A DNA stretch of 64,000 nucleotides from Amaurobius ferox (GCA_951213105.1 OX578137.1:74561104-74625103), one strand, 5' to 3'. Shown: positions 1 to 14,175, counted from the stretch's first letter. Made by a program: numbers and translations. Notes: generated by a model not told the origin, from the letters alone.

Positions 1-1310
1 TTTCTTTGGAAGTTAAATTATGTATGAAACCATGTCGACAGTGACCTTTCAAATTATAGGGAAAGTAACACTCGGCGGATTCTAACAATATTTTCAATTG
101 TCGATTTAGACTTGTACGAAGTATAAGTCAATTTGTTACTTCAAAATATTTTTTTTGTGGTCATTCAGAAAAGCGTTAAAATGTTAGTGTACTTTTCAAC
201 ATTGAAAACACTGAGTCATGAATCTTGTACATTATTATCCCGCATTGAAAGAAGTCTATGCATTATGTAGATAAAATCACGTGCTGTCCACATCATGCCA
301 GAACGAAATAAAAAGATTTCCTTATTCACGTCGAAATCCAATCGGCCCCATAGCAGTACAGAAGGGAACTAACAGCGAGATTTTATGAAATTCTGATAAG
401 CAGTTTTCAGAACTATTGCCTGCCAACACTGTCAGAACTGTCAGCACAATGCATGAGTTTCTCGCATTTGGAAATGAAATCGTGAACCCATAAATTTTTC
501 CTCCATAACGAAGCGGATTCTGAAGGAAATGCCCAATGCAAAACCGAAAATGTGGGAGAAGACTCCGAGAAATGTCAAAAAAATTGATTTATACTTCATT
601 GGGGAAGGAGGAAACATAAATATAAATGTTGAATGCACAAATGAATACCCACAAATATAAGACGCGTATCTTCTAAGAGAAAACAAATATTTTATATAAA
701 TTTGGAGCATCTGATAATACAAATAGTGTTAGAACTTCCGCTAATGAAACCAGAAAGGAAGCAAGTAATAAAACAAATAATTTTTAATTAGTGTTGCCAC
801 TCTTTCATCGACCTTAAACGAAAGAAATAAAAATTTTCCACGGTTTGGATACACATATCCTTTAAAATTTAATGTTACTTTCACACTTCCCTGTGAAACA
901 CTCCAGTGGTCTAAAAAACTGGATCTTTACGCAATTATGGAATTATAGCATCGACCTCGGGACAGAGCTTAGTTAAATCGGGTTATTGATAGAAAATGGG
1001 AGATTTCAAAAAGTATTTCCAGACACTTCAGAAGCCCCCCTGGTGACCTAGAAGTCTTAATCTTCGCATATTTGTAGTATCAACCCCGAGACAGAACCGA
1101 TTTTCATCAGATTATTTTTATTTCTCCTTTTCCATATATTTAAAAATTTGTATAGTTGAAAGGTCTCAGAAACCCTCTGATGACATAGGGCTTCAAAAAT
1201 TTGCCGAAATACAGTATTGACCAAGGGACAAAACCTAAGTAAACCCAATTTTCGATTAAGATCACTATTATAAAGAGCTATGCGATATTAATCAAAATAA
1301 AACTTATCCA
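1..1310. other. AT-rich intergenic DNA, nothing recognised
   Basis: I find no coding region, RNA gene or clear repeat boundary here. Open frames are short, AT-biased and lack recognisable motifs. A short stretch near 265-300 loosely resembles the outer end of repeat family B in reverse orientation, but it is too degraded to call. Confidence 0.5.
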
Positions 1311-1964
1311 AAAAATCTGATAAGGGCATTACATGGCTTTTCCTACAGGCACAAATTTATTTTCTCTTCAATAATACATTAAATTGAGTTTAATTACACA
1401 AAATAGCACGGATACGTATTTGAAATTACACTAAATTTCCTTTTATTCTCATTGGGCGAATGGAATTATTTTCAAAAGCAACGTGGAAAAAATACACAAA
1501 AACTGAAATATCTAGAAAATGGTTAATCTTAGAGTTATGGGATTAGCCTTATTCTTTTAATAATCCAAAATTGTGTATAAAATAAACATTTAAGTGATAC
1601 ATTTGATTTCACGTAGCCTTTTATTTTACATTTTCATAATCTTTGCGGGCCATTTCGCAAAAAAGGCAGGTTCTTTTTTTCTAATCGTACCAAAATCTAA
1701 TCAGCACCAAGATGACCCACAATAAATGACTTATCTACCAAATTTTGTAAAATTGGGTCAATTAGTTTTTCAACTGGAATGTATACATTCATTACACAGT
1801 TAGACTGACACACGGTCACGCACGTAACGGTCACTCTAAAAATAGTTTTTTCGGGTTCTAGAGTTCTCAAAATGGGTAGATCCGTTGAAAACTCGAGTCA
1901 CGATTTTCAGCATGATTCCAATAGTTTCTTCAGACCTTGCCATGTACGTTATTGTAGGGAAAGT
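1311..1964 (+). repeat. Repeat family B, degraded copy
   Basis: This begins with a diverged version of the family B start (around the TCTGATGTGGGCAGCACATG motif) and follows the family layout: the ATTCATTAAATTGAGTTTAATT region, the TTTGCGGGCCATTTCGCAAA block near 1647, the CTCGAGT/GATTTTCAGCATGATTCC block near 1890-1920, and a GGGAAAGT end near 1957-1964. It is more diverged than the copies at 18.8-20.5 kb and appears old. Confidence 0.6.
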
Positions 1965-4426
1965 GTTAATTTAACTGTCTTCGATAGGTTCAAATAGTAT
2001 AGTTGCAGTTAAAATATTTAAGGTAAGAATTGCCACTGAGCATCTGACACATTAATATCCATAATATATAATTCTAATTACTGTATTATAATGCATAACT
2101 CAATATTTATAACATTTTCCATGTAAAATATTCATAGAATTTTGTTTTAATAGCGTTTGAGGGGTTCATCGCAGAATTTTGACAATATTTACTGTATCTA
2201 TTTTAAAGGAAAAATCAAAAATAATACACAGTGGTTTGTAATTGGATATATCTTTAAAACGAGAAAAATATAAAAGCCTAAACACACATCACGAAATTTC
2301 GAACATAAGTTGAAAAGGGTTCCAACCTAGAATGTTCAGATGAAAGACTGATTTTCAGCATCTTCTTTAAATTTGCTTTTATTAAAATTACTTAATATTC
2401 TTGATTTATATTGGAATAAACTATTAAATAAAAATGAAAATTTTTGCCCACTAATCAATTTTCTTATCGACCGTCTAAACAATTACCTTACACCTTTCTG
2501 GTAGGTCGGACGGTCTGGGTCTCAACAGCAACAACACTAATCAATTTAAACAGCGTTGCGGGCGTTCGAAATGGATAGTGATCACTATTTATCACACCTT
2601 CATACTTAATTAAAGTTGTTGATAGATTTTCTGGCTAAAAACCCTTTGAGATATCAAATATCTAGATATCAAATTATTATTTCATTATTTCAGAAAGGCA
2701 AAGTGGTGTTGGTTATTTAAAGTCCCTTTGTATCATCACCCCTAATTCGAATCTTCGGAATTTTAAATATTACATCCATATCTCTTCAAACTATACACAC
2801 ATGCCAAATTTCGCGGTGTAGCTCAGTTTCTTATGAGTGCTTATATGTTTTTGCAACAAAGTGTTTTTGATTGTTTTAAAGGAGTTATTGTTGGACTGTG
2901 TATGTTAGTAAACGTGACGCAATTTTTATCCGACTATGTTGAGCAATGAACTTGGCCTACAGGATTTTCATCACATACCTAATTTCTATAAATTCGAAGA
3001 ACTTTTAGAAGAGATATCGTCAGATAATATATAGCAATAGAGGAGGAGCCTCACACGCAATTTTTGTCTAAGCACGTTTGCTAACAAACTAAGTCTATAT
3101 AAAATTAATGTACACCACATATTTAAATTTCAAAAAATTAGAAATCTTGAAAGAGTTATCGTGAAATAAATCAAGCAAATAGAGAAAACAAATCAAGTTC
3201 AATCAAAAATACGCAGCTAATCGCTCTGCTTCTTCAATTCAAAGACATGCAAATATACTCTATTGCCCTAAGCTTATTTATAAAGAAATACACAATATTT
3301 CTACATTGAAAAATCCCTTTAAATCTTCAATTACCGTCGTCACAAAATGGTTTCTAAGGAGGGAATTCAGTGAAAAGCGCAAAGATGGATTACAAAGAAG
3401 TTTTTATGGATAAAATGTTTTAAATTTTTCTGAGCTGGTATATGCGGGTGGAAGAAATGTTCTAAAAAAAGTATTCTAAGGAAATAGATGTTTTCTCCAT
3501 TAAGAATTGTGCAGTATTCGGTTCTTTTTATACTTTCACTTACATTGAAATAATAAGTTCTTTACAATCAACTATATCAGGGGTAAACTGCGTTTCCGTA
3601 CTTTCGGGTCATTTTTAGTTTTTCAATTTTTACAAGGGCTACAATTAAAAACCCCGTAAAATTGCTTTGAGACTGAAAAATAGGATTGTATAGTGAGAAG
3701 GATTATATTCTAAAAATATTAGAACATATACATAAAAACTATAGATGTATAGAATTATTTTTAAAACACATACAGGATGATAATAAACAAGAGCAAAAAC
3801 AAACACATACAAGAGCTACTAAACGAGAGCTGTTATTCTCATAAAACAATTTGACAAGAAGAGCACAATTTTTAATGATAGACTCATTGCGACAGAACAA
3901 TTGAGATTTTTCATTAAGTTATGGGAAACAAATTCCGCTCTTCCTTTTTTATAGCAAACGTTTATTGCACCGTCACTGTCTTATGCAAATTTGCAGCAGC
4001 ATTTGAAGAGCAATTATGCAAAACAAGTTATATCCACTTTTTGTGAAAAATGATATGGCTTAAGTTTGCTTAGAATTTAACACTGTTTCAATGGATGAAA
4101 TTTTTTTCATTACTTGCATGCATATGATGATGAAAGATCGAATTTAAATGCAGTATTCGAAGGACAGCATATTGAACATTTATTACGTCATTAACCAATG
4201 AGTAAGTCAACGTTTATTACTTTTGTATTACATTCTAGTGTAGTAAAGCGCCAATTATTCTCCTTGCGGCGACTTTTTGAACTACTGTTTTTTCTTCACC
4301 AAACAAAATTCCATTGCTCCACGAGTGTTCATGCAAAATTTCAAATCATTCTGTCCGGTGCTTTTTATTTCAGACCATTTTTAAACCTGGAACTTTAATT
4401 ATAATCACTCTGTATATAATATATAC
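1965..4426. other. AT-rich intergenic DNA with one tiny insertion
   Basis: No gene is supported. The only structure I can define is a 73-bp hairpin-type insert at 2462-2534 (listed separately). The rest is AT-rich, with short open frames lacking protein motifs. Confidence 0.5.
2462..2534 (+). mobile_element. Tiny hairpin insert (copy alpha) with 13-bp target duplication
   Basis: A 73-bp segment is bounded by direct repeats CACTAATCAATTT at 2449-2461 and 2535-2547. Inside, GACCGTC near the left pairs with GACGGTC near the right, leaving about a 30-base loop. The right part, GGACGGTCTGGGTCT, is also found in the insert at 53103-53163. The 3' end is CAA-rich, like a short tail. The direct repeats and shared core suggest a mobile sequence of only about 60 bp. 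Confidence 0.5.
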
Positions 4427-4481
4427 ATATTTATATATATATATATATATATATACTATATATATATATATATATATATGT

Positions 4482-4542
<61 letters not shown>

Positions 4543-4596
4543 ATATATAATATATAATATATATATTTAAATATATATATAGATATATTATATATA
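4427..4596. repeat. (TA)n microsatellite, interrupted
   Basis: A long alternating TA tract with a few TATG, TACA and TAA interruptions. It directly abuts the left end of a Penelope-associated repeat copy. Open frames of repeated YI dipeptides across it are products of the microsatellite and not genes. Confidence 0.95.
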
Positions 4597-5147
4597 TTCC
4601 AGTTTTCCTATGAATTACTTGTTTAGTAGGAATTTTCATCTATGATTCATATTCATATTCAGTTCTGCATGTTTGGGAAGTTGTATTCTGAATTGCTTGT
4701 CCAGTCTTCAGCTTAGACTCACTGGACGGGTCTGGGAGTATTACTGTGAACGTTTGTACTGCCTCACTGGTAGTATTTCGACTTGTTCATTCCGGTGTTT
4801 CTAGATATTTTAAGCTGCTGAGGTTAATCATGTGTACACGTGGTGAAAGAAGAAGGGTTCATGCCGCATGGTAATACAAATTTTCTTAATGTTTCCTATC
4901 TTCATTTTTTCATTTTTTGATATCTGTAGTCTGATTTTGAGTATTTATAGTAATGTACTATTGCTTAATCTGAAACAGGCATTTTGTTTGGGTTAGTTAG
5001 AGTTAAATACTCAGACCTGAGGAGGAATTTGATTCTGACTCATCATTTAATTTGGACTGGTGCTGTTCTCTTCTCTTATCGGCATTATGGCCGTGTATTT
5101 GCTTCTATGGTGTTGTTAATATTACTTGAATTTTTTATTATTACATA

Positions 5148-5153
<6 letters not shown>
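4597..5153 (+). repeat. Penelope-associated LTR-like repeat (P2), solo copy 1
   Basis: Homologous to 29180-29796 and 31484-32107. Shared landmarks are CACTTGTTTAGTGGGAATTT-like sequence near 4616, the GGGTCTGGGAG segment near 4729, the GTACTATTGC..AATCTGAAACAGGC block near 4955-4982, the AGACCTGAnGA segment near 5014, and the TTATTATTACAT end. It is more diverged than the other two, is 5'-truncated by about 90 bp, and lies between two (TA)n tracts. Confidence 0.75.
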
Positions 5154-5209
<56 letters not shown>

Positions 5210-5215
5210 ATATAT
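5154..5215. repeat. (TA)n microsatellite
   Basis: A pure then interrupted TA tract between the end of the P2 repeat and the left end of the Helitron. Either element could own it, because Helitrons of this type often start TC followed by a TA run. Confidence 0.9.
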
Positions 5216-5257
5216 AATATATATAAATAAAATTGAAAATCTGTCTGTCTGTCTGTT

Positions 5258-5552
5258 TGTCCCATCATCACGGGAGAACGGCTGAACCGAATTTGATGAA
5301 ATTTTGTGGGTAGCCTAGAAATAGCCCCACTTAAAATTTAGTCTATAGTTGGAATTTCTACGACCAGTGGTTCTCGAGATATTAGTAAAAAACGAAACTT
5401 TCGTTTGTCTCATCATCACGAGAGAACGGCTGAACCGAATTTAATGAAATTTTGTGGGTTGCCTTGAAATAGCCCCCCATAAATTTTGTCCAAGTTTCAA
5501 GTTTCTAAGACCAGGGGTTGTCGAGATATTAATGAAAAACGGAACTTTTTTT
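5258..5552 (+). repeat. Tandem duplication of the Helitron 5' module (two units of about 148 bp)
   Basis: The block starting CCCATCATCACGGGAGAACG recurs at about 5408 as CTCATCATCACGAGAGAACG. The two units then run in parallel through GATGAAATTTTGTGGGT, a GAAATAGCCCC segment and a TCTCGAGATATTA / TGTCGAGATATTA segment. Confidence 0.75.
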
Positions 5553-5954
5553 ATAGGAGTTCTACTCTCCAACTCCGTGATTTATCCAAACGGAAAGGAT
5601 AAAAATCGTTTGTTTAAAGCGTCAAAGGGAATTAAAACTTTATTTTTGAGTTTGATGGAGAATTTTTGCATTAAATAGTCACTATCTGAAAGCATGAATT
5701 GTTTGAAACATGAATGTAAATGGAAAAATCTACCTCCATGTTTTTACATGTATTAACCTCCATGTATTTCACAAGCTTTTACTCAACGATTAGAAGTATA
5801 AAGAAATTAAAATGGTTATTTAATTTCGCATTTTATGAGGAAGATTCTATCTTATATCATGTTGCTCGGCAAAGGAATGGAATTAAATGTGTTTGTTAAT
5901 GATTATTATTATTTTTTCTATTTGTATAATAAATAAATGGATGTAAAAATATAT

Positions 5955-6210
5955 TTTATAAATGAACGGTTTAATTGTTCTTTTAATTATATATATTGCG
6001 GACTGCGTACATTACTTTTATTTATTTTAGCAAAGAGGTCTCAAGCTCATATATTGTGTTTAGCTAATAAACTCATAATAAATGAACGGTTTGATTGTTC
6101 TTTTAATTATATATATTGCGAACTGCGTACATCACACTTTTATTTATTTTAGCAAAGAGGTTTCAAAGCTCATATATTGTGTTTAGCTAATAAACTCATA
6201 TATTGTGTTT
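5955..6210 (+). repeat. 120-bp tandem repeat inside the Helitron
   Basis: AATGAACGGTTTAATTGTTC at 5961 recurs at 6081 with one change. The copies stay in step through TATATATTGCGGACTGCGTAC, AGCAAAGAGG and TTGTGTTTAGCTAATAAACT. A third partial unit follows. The open frame across this region is a by-product of the repeat. Confidence 0.8.
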
Positions 6211-6924
6211 ACCCAATAAATTCATTTAGCCGATTGTTGAAGCAGAAAAAGAGTAGAACGGATGTATATATCTTCTAATACAATTTTAGTGTTTTCATTT
6301 AGTATATATACAGACGGGATATGGATATTTTATTCTTCAGATCTGCAAATTTAGAGCTACGAATTTAGCGGAATATCGCTAAATAACTTGGTAACTTTTC
6401 TTAAACTTTACCAAATTAGAGGAAATATCTCCAAATTAATAAAAATGACCCAAATCAATGAAATTAAATTTGTTTTTTTAGAATAGAGTACTGAAATGAT
6501 GTTTCTGTAGCATTTGTCGGTCAGTCCATCCATCCTACTTAGTAACGCATTTAACTAATTTTTTTAATATCACTAAATTGATAAAAATATTTGTAAATCC
6601 ATAAAAATATCATGGAGACGAAAATGTCGCCAAACCTTCCATGGAGATCACATTATTCAGACGACAAGATTTCCATCAATTTATTTGAAGCAGATGATAT
6701 CATGTCGCTTAGCAACGGATCCAATGTGTTATGTGTCATACGATTTTTATTAAATCTAATAAAAATATGTATATAAAATAAATTTCATTGACATTGCATT
6801 TTTGACTGGATAATATCAATTACGGTCTTCAGGTTTAAACATCATTATTATTGATATTTCGGGGGCAGTTGATTCAGGAATTATTGATATTTTCAAATTA
6901 TTATGCCATTGTTTCATTATGACG

Positions 6925-7245
6925 AAAATTGTTGAAACTCATATATAGTACGTTGTACAAGTAATCTTCTACAAATGCACGGGTATATCTTCTAATCTAC
7001 GACAATATAAGTAGTACAGGTATATTGGCAAAATTTTTATATATATTAGCATATATTGGAATCAATTACGACCTTCTGGTATTAAGATTACGGGGATTTT
7101 TGATACTTTCAATTTATTACGTCATCTTTTTTATTTTGGTAAATATTTTTAAGACTCATATTACAATATGTTTAAGCTTCTACTAACACACTGGCATATT
7201 TTCTAATTTGCGACAATATAAGTAGTACGTGGTTGCATATATTGA
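6925..7245 (+). repeat. Diverged tandem repeat inside the Helitron (about 190-bp period)
   Basis: The segment with TCTTCTAATCTACGACAATA near 6988 recurs as TTTTCTAATTTGCGACAATA near 7199, each followed by TAAGTAGTAC. Flanking sequence also aligns loosely. Confidence 0.6.
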
Positions 7246-7486
7246 TTCTATTCTTTTTTTGTGTGTGAATTTGTTTACAAAAGGGGCCAGGATATTTTAT
7301 TCTTCAGATTTGTCCGTGAAGATAATTTTGCATAGTGAGAACAGATATTCTTAAATTTCTCTTTATGAGCAATAAATTTAATATTTTAACAGAATTTGCA
7401 CATGATTGCGAATTATAAGTTTTTTTATATTATATACTCCGTACGAAGGACGGGTATGCTGCTAGTATATAATATATATATATATA

Positions 7487-8620
7487 TCCAAAAGGAATAT
7501 CTAAAAAGGAAGTGAACCATAAAAAAGTGCCACAAATTGGCCGGGGGGGTTGTGACCCCCACTCCTCGGTTAAAGCATGCTTTGCGCCGCGACAACACTC
7601 CGGGAGGCCGGTGCTAATTTGAAAAGGTCATATACCAAAAATATATATAGAACACTACAAATAAAATACAAGCAAGACAAGAATAAATGATCGTTATACT
7701 AACAGACGGCAATTGAACATTATCAGAACTGAACTCAAAACACCAATTGAATGCTATACATCAAGTAATTCAGACTTATTTATTGCTATATACTCGTAGA
7801 ACATCTTTACCTGAACAAACAACACCTACTTGCATCTTAATCTAAACCTCCATACTAGCCTCCTCCACAATCAGATAAATCACAATACAAACAGCAGTGA
7901 CTCGTAATTCGCTGCCTGTAACCCAACTTCCACACCTTACTTTCCCTCTACCATGAATCATACAAAAACCTTTCGTAACACTCGGTTACAGTTATATTAT
8001 AAAATCCAGTAATAATGTCACTTAAGAATTTTCTTGGATAACCCTGCCGAAGTGCGTCACTCATGAATATCACTACGCATTTTTCCTGATCCTCAATTCT
8101 GTTATTCAATCTTTTACTTCTCGTGAGATGATTTACGACTATATTCCGAAATACATTTTTATGTAAATTTGTACTCCATGGTGAAACACAAATGATCTTA
8201 AAACCAAAACCATCCCTTTTATTATAAGGCTTTTATGGAGGAGGCTAGTATGGAGGTTTAGATTAAGATGCAAGTAGGTGTTGTTTGTTCAGATAATGAT
8301 GTTCTACGAGTATATAGCAATAAATAAGTCTGAAGTAGTTGATGTATATGAATGAATTGGTGTTTTGAGTTCAGTTCTTATAATATTCAATTGCCATCTG
8401 TTAGTATAATGATCCTTTATTCCTGTCTTGTTTGTATTTTATTTTTAGTGTTTTATATATATTTTTGGTATATGACCTTCTCAAATTAGTGTCGGCCTCC
8501 GGGTGTGTTGCCGCGGTTCAAAGCATGATTTAACCTGGGAGTGGAGGTCACAACCCCCCTCGACCAGTTTGTGGTACTTTTTTATGGTTCACATCCTTTT
8601 TACATATTCCTTTTGGAGAT
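7487..8620. mobile_element. Foldback element made of two inverted Penelope-type 3' ends
   Basis: About 380 bp at 7487-7870 is repeated in inverse orientation at 8235-8620. Landmarks are CCAAAAGGAATAT at the left versus ATATTCCTTTTGG at the right, AAAGTGCCACAAA versus TTTGTGGTACTTTT, and CTCCATACTAGCCTCCTCCA versus TGGAGGAGGCTAGTATGGAG. The spacer is about 365 bp and codes for nothing recognisable. Each outer arm carries the GGTCACAACC hairpin and TTTAA box that also occur at the 3' end of the reverse transcriptase element near 31.0 kb. The left end abuts (TA)n. Confidence 0.75.
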
Positions 8621-8713
8621 TTACATGGTAGGCGATATGAAATGGTTGGTTGGTTGAATCGTTTGCAATTGGTTTTTGTGAATAGTTTTAGAAAATTTAG
8701 ACATTTCGGCTTT

Positions 8714-11198
<2,485 letters not shown>

Positions 11199-11244
11199 TT
11201 AACTCTTTGCAACAAAGTTGAAAAGTGTTTATGACTTTGTTCAT

Positions 11245-11306
<62 letters not shown>

Positions 11307-11800
11307 CGTTAGCACGATAACTGCCGTAAAAATGAGTTTATCAAAATGAAATTTTAGTATGTTGTTCAGACGGTCTGTAGGACCTATGGGAATATAAATA
11401 AATAATATCACCCAATTAGTTTTTTATTGAACCCGGGTTGAAAAAATGAAATACATTGAACCCTATGGGACCTAATTTTTCAAACATTTTTTAAGTAAAT
11501 TTAAAATTCACGAATTGCTTCGAAATTTTTAGGAAATATTCACATTATCCCATAGAATATATAAAAAAAAATTCAGTAAAATATGTTAAGTAGTTTTTTA
11601 ATTAAAAAAATTATTTAATATAGGGAAAAAAACAAATTCAATTAAATTCTGACTTTGGGATATCTTCCAGAAAGAAAAGAGAGAGATATTATATAATAAA
11701 TATCTCTCCATTTGTTTAAACGTTTTGCATATGGGAGTAGCTTCATATTTTAAAATAAATTTGGTAGATAACTATTTTTCATTTTTTTTTAAATTTTATA
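11199..11800 (-). repeat. Repeat family A, partial copy (hairpin end at left)
   Basis: Starts with AACTCTTTGCAACAAAGTTG and AAAAGTGTTTATGACTTTG, a hairpin end shared with 39918, 48511 and 49579. An expanded (CTGT)n run occupies about 11248-11305. Downstream blocks GACGGTCTGTAGGACCTATG, TTGAACCCGGGTTGAAAAAA and CATACATTGAACCCTATGGG-like sequence match the other A units. Homology fades near 11.8 kb. Confidence 0.75.
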
Positions 11801-12011
11801 TAACTCTTCATTATAAATTTAATTGATGGCATTTTAAATGCACTTTCCTACGTCCTAGAGAGTTAAAATTTGGTACACAGCTTAAATTTGTTGAACATTT
11901 TATTCGACAAAAATTTGATGGATCTTTAAATATAGATCATACATTTTTTTCGAAATGGCCTGAAAATAATCCCCGTTCACTTCTATAAATCATTGGTGTA
12001 ATATTGTTAAA

Positions 12012-12651
12012 AATTCTGATGTGGACAGCACATGTCTTTCCCTGCAGACTCATATTCGTTCTCTTTATTTACTCAATGATAATTTGAGTTTATCTGCACA
12101 ACATAAGTATTTTAAATGACATTGAATTTACACGTTAAACTTAAATTTGGTTCTCATTTGATAGCTGGACTTATTGTCAAAGGTGGCGTAGCGAAAACGC
12201 GAAAAAACTAGAATATCTCAAGAACGGCTAGTCCTAGAGTAATGGGGTTAGTCTTATTCTTTTTGTTGTCAAAAATCACATATAAAATAGGAATTTAATT
12301 GATATAATTGAGCACACGTAGTCTTTTATTTTTATATATAACGATTTTTGCTGGCCATTTCTCAAAAATAGCCCGTTCCTTTTTCCCGAATCGTAGTAGA
12401 ATAACCTACAAATGATTTATATACAAAATTTTGTTAAATTTGGTATATAAATCACTTGTAGGTTATTGAAATATTATACTCCAAATTTTGTTAAATTTGG
12501 TTCATTAGTTTTTAGCTAGAGTGGATAAAGGCAATTTCTGCGGCCATTTCGCAAAGAAGGCAGATTCTTTTATTACGAATCGTACTATAATCTAATGAAC
12601 ATCAGGATTTCCCACAAAAAACATACCTACCAAATTGTATGAAATTCGGTC
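12012..12651 (+). repeat. Repeat family B, left part (interrupted by hAT MITE)
   Basis: Begins TTCTGATGTGGACAGCACAT with the TTTCCCTGCAGACTCATATT block. It proceeds through AAAACTAGAATATCTCAAGA and the GGCCATTT blocks and stops at ATTCGGTC, where the MITE is inserted. The right part resumes at 13523. Confidence 0.75.
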
Positions 12652-13522
12652 CAGGGGTGTAGTCGAGGGGGCACGCGGGCGGACGCAGACCCCCCACCTT
12701 TTCTCCTGATCTCAAGCGTACCCCCACTTTTTATTTTGTAAGGGGACGCTCTTTTTTTCTAAATTCATATATACATATATAACCCCTCTGCAGCTTGGCA
12801 TAGATGGAATGCTTGGCCGATGGCCTCAGATTATTATTCCTTGGTCACTCTTCCTCTGAAAAAACATATGGATAGGGATGGCGGTTATTACAAAAATAAC
12901 CGGTTTTCGGTTTTTTTTAGAAAAAAAAAACGTTTGTAGACAAAATAATGTTATTTACATTTTATTTACATTCGGATTTTAGAAATTTTCCAAAGCTAAA
13001 AAGCTTTAAAAAATCATTAGAGAAATCAATGACAAGTATCAATGTAATCAATGAATCAATGTATTCAATGAGTAATCAATGTAATCAATGAAAATGTATC
13101 TCCATGGAAAGTTCTTTGAGATAATTTCATTTCAAAATGCAAGAATCTTAATTGATTTTTCTTTCTTGAGATGAGAATCATATGCTTTGGAGCACAATTT
13201 TTGGTTTTTAATAAATAACTAAATAAAATTTAAATAATTATTATTCTTTTGATTTTATCAACATGTTAAGAGTTCGAGTTGGGGAAAAAAAAAAAAAAAC
13301 TGGATACAATTGAAAAAGTATCTCAATACAAAATCCACGATACATATAGAAACTAGGGTCGTTACTCAAGACATTTATATGGGTGATACTTGTCTGGCTA
13401 TACTTCCCAGTATAGCGATATAAGTATCGCTATACTATGTCAATCACAGAAATTATACAGTATTGGCTAAAGTTCTTCAAAAAAAGAGTCCCCCCACCTT
13501 TTTTTTTACGACTACACCACTG
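12652..13522. mobile_element. Non-autonomous hAT element (MITE), 871 bp
   Basis: The termini are CAGGGGTGTAGTCG at the left and CGACTACACCACTG at the right, inverted repeats matching at 13 of 14 positions. Both sides are flanked by the same 8-bp duplication, ATTCGGTC (12644-12651 and 13523-13530), the target-site length of hAT transposases. There is no transposase frame. G/C-rich runs just inside both ends resemble those of the large hAT at 35549-39207, and the terminal pattern CAGnGGyG is shared, so that lineage could mobilise it. It interrupts a family B copy. Confidence 0.88.
13411..13434. repeat. Perfect short hairpin inside the MITE
   Basis: TATAGCGATA, a 4-base loop TAAG, then TATCGCTATA: a perfect 10-bp stem. 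Its function is unknown. Confidence 0.7.
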
Positions 13523-13712
13523 ATTCGGTCCATTAGTTTTTCAATTAGAGTGGATGTAATATCCACACAGACACACAGAAACATACACAGATACACTCTT
13601 ACACACACAGACGTCTTCCTAAAAGAAGTTTTTTCGTGTTCTAGAAGTCCCAAAACGTGTAGATACTTTGAAAATTCGAGTTCCGATCTTCGGCACGATT
13701 CCAATACTTTGA
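13523..13712 (+). repeat. Repeat family B, right part after the MITE
   Basis: Continues the B copy from ATTCGGTCCATTAGTTTTTC through the ACACAGAC microsatellite, the GTTTTTTCGTGTTCTAGAAG block and the AAAATTCGAG..CGGCACGATTCCAATACTTT block. It lacks the final GCAGGGAAAGT hairpin. Confidence 0.75.
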
Positions 13713-13794
13713 GTACATACACATACACATATATATTATCTGTGTATTATCTGTGTATCTAAATTCCGTGCCTATGCAATTACAATAGTTGTGA

Positions 13795-14175
13795 TTTTAA
13801 ATGATCCCTAAACTTTTATTATTTCTTCAAGGAAGCCTAATTTTAACATATGCAGAATGCAAATATCTCAAGCGATTGTAAGATGAATTACATAAGAATT
13901 GCTGAATTTTTTTTCACACAAAATTATTTAGCTCTGGAGTCTGGAATACAAGTTATATGAATGAAATATTCATTGATTTTGCATAAAGAATCAGATGATT
14001 TATATTTCGATACAGTTTTAAATATTTAAGTATAATAAATTACTGTAGTACTGTGATAATGTAAAAGATATTACCACTGAATGAATCACATTTTAGAAAT
14101 TTTTAAATGAAATTACATTTCAGTTGGAAAGTGTTTCATAATCAATGCTTATGCATGATTGATCTTTCTTGTTTT
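13795..14175 (-). repeat. Repeat family A, partial copy
   Basis: Aligns with the part of A that runs toward its non-hairpin end. Shared blocks are CCTAATTTTAACATATGCAG-like sequence near 13840, CTCTGGAGTCTGGAATACAA near 13932, GTTGGAAAGTGTTTCATAAT near 14122 and TGCATGATTGATCTTTCTTG near 14152 (the terminus). Confidence 0.65.

Larger units (their letters stand above)
5200..7466 (+). mobile_element. Non-autonomous Helitron
   Basis: The left end has the AT run followed by ATTGAAAATCTGTCTGTCTG and then GAACGGCTGAACCGAATTTG, a signature of many animal Helitron 5' regions. The right end has a short hairpin, CCGT-loop-ACGG at about 7439-7453, followed by GGTATGCTG and CTAG at 7462-7465 and then T, matching the Helitron hairpin plus CTRR ending. 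No Rep/helicase frame is present, so this would be mobilised in trans. The exact 5' end is uncertain because it lies in the TA tract (candidate TC at 5150-5151). The interior is dominated by tandem duplications. Confidence 0.7.

Noticed and set aside
4950..5050. CTGAnGA motif in the P2/P3 repeats as a hammerhead ribozyme core
   Set aside because: Penelope elements can carry hammerheads, and CTGAGGA, CTGAAGA and CTGACGA all fit CUGAnGA. But I find no following stem II plus GAAA and no closing stem in any copy, so the match is probably a coincidence or a decayed core.
5937..6152. Small protein with an internal repeat
   Set aside because: It is simply the translation of the 120-bp tandem repeat within the Helitron.
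11248..11305. CRISPR-like or satellite array at the CTGT run
   Set aside because: It is a plain tetranucleotide microsatellite inside a family A copy, with no spacer structure.
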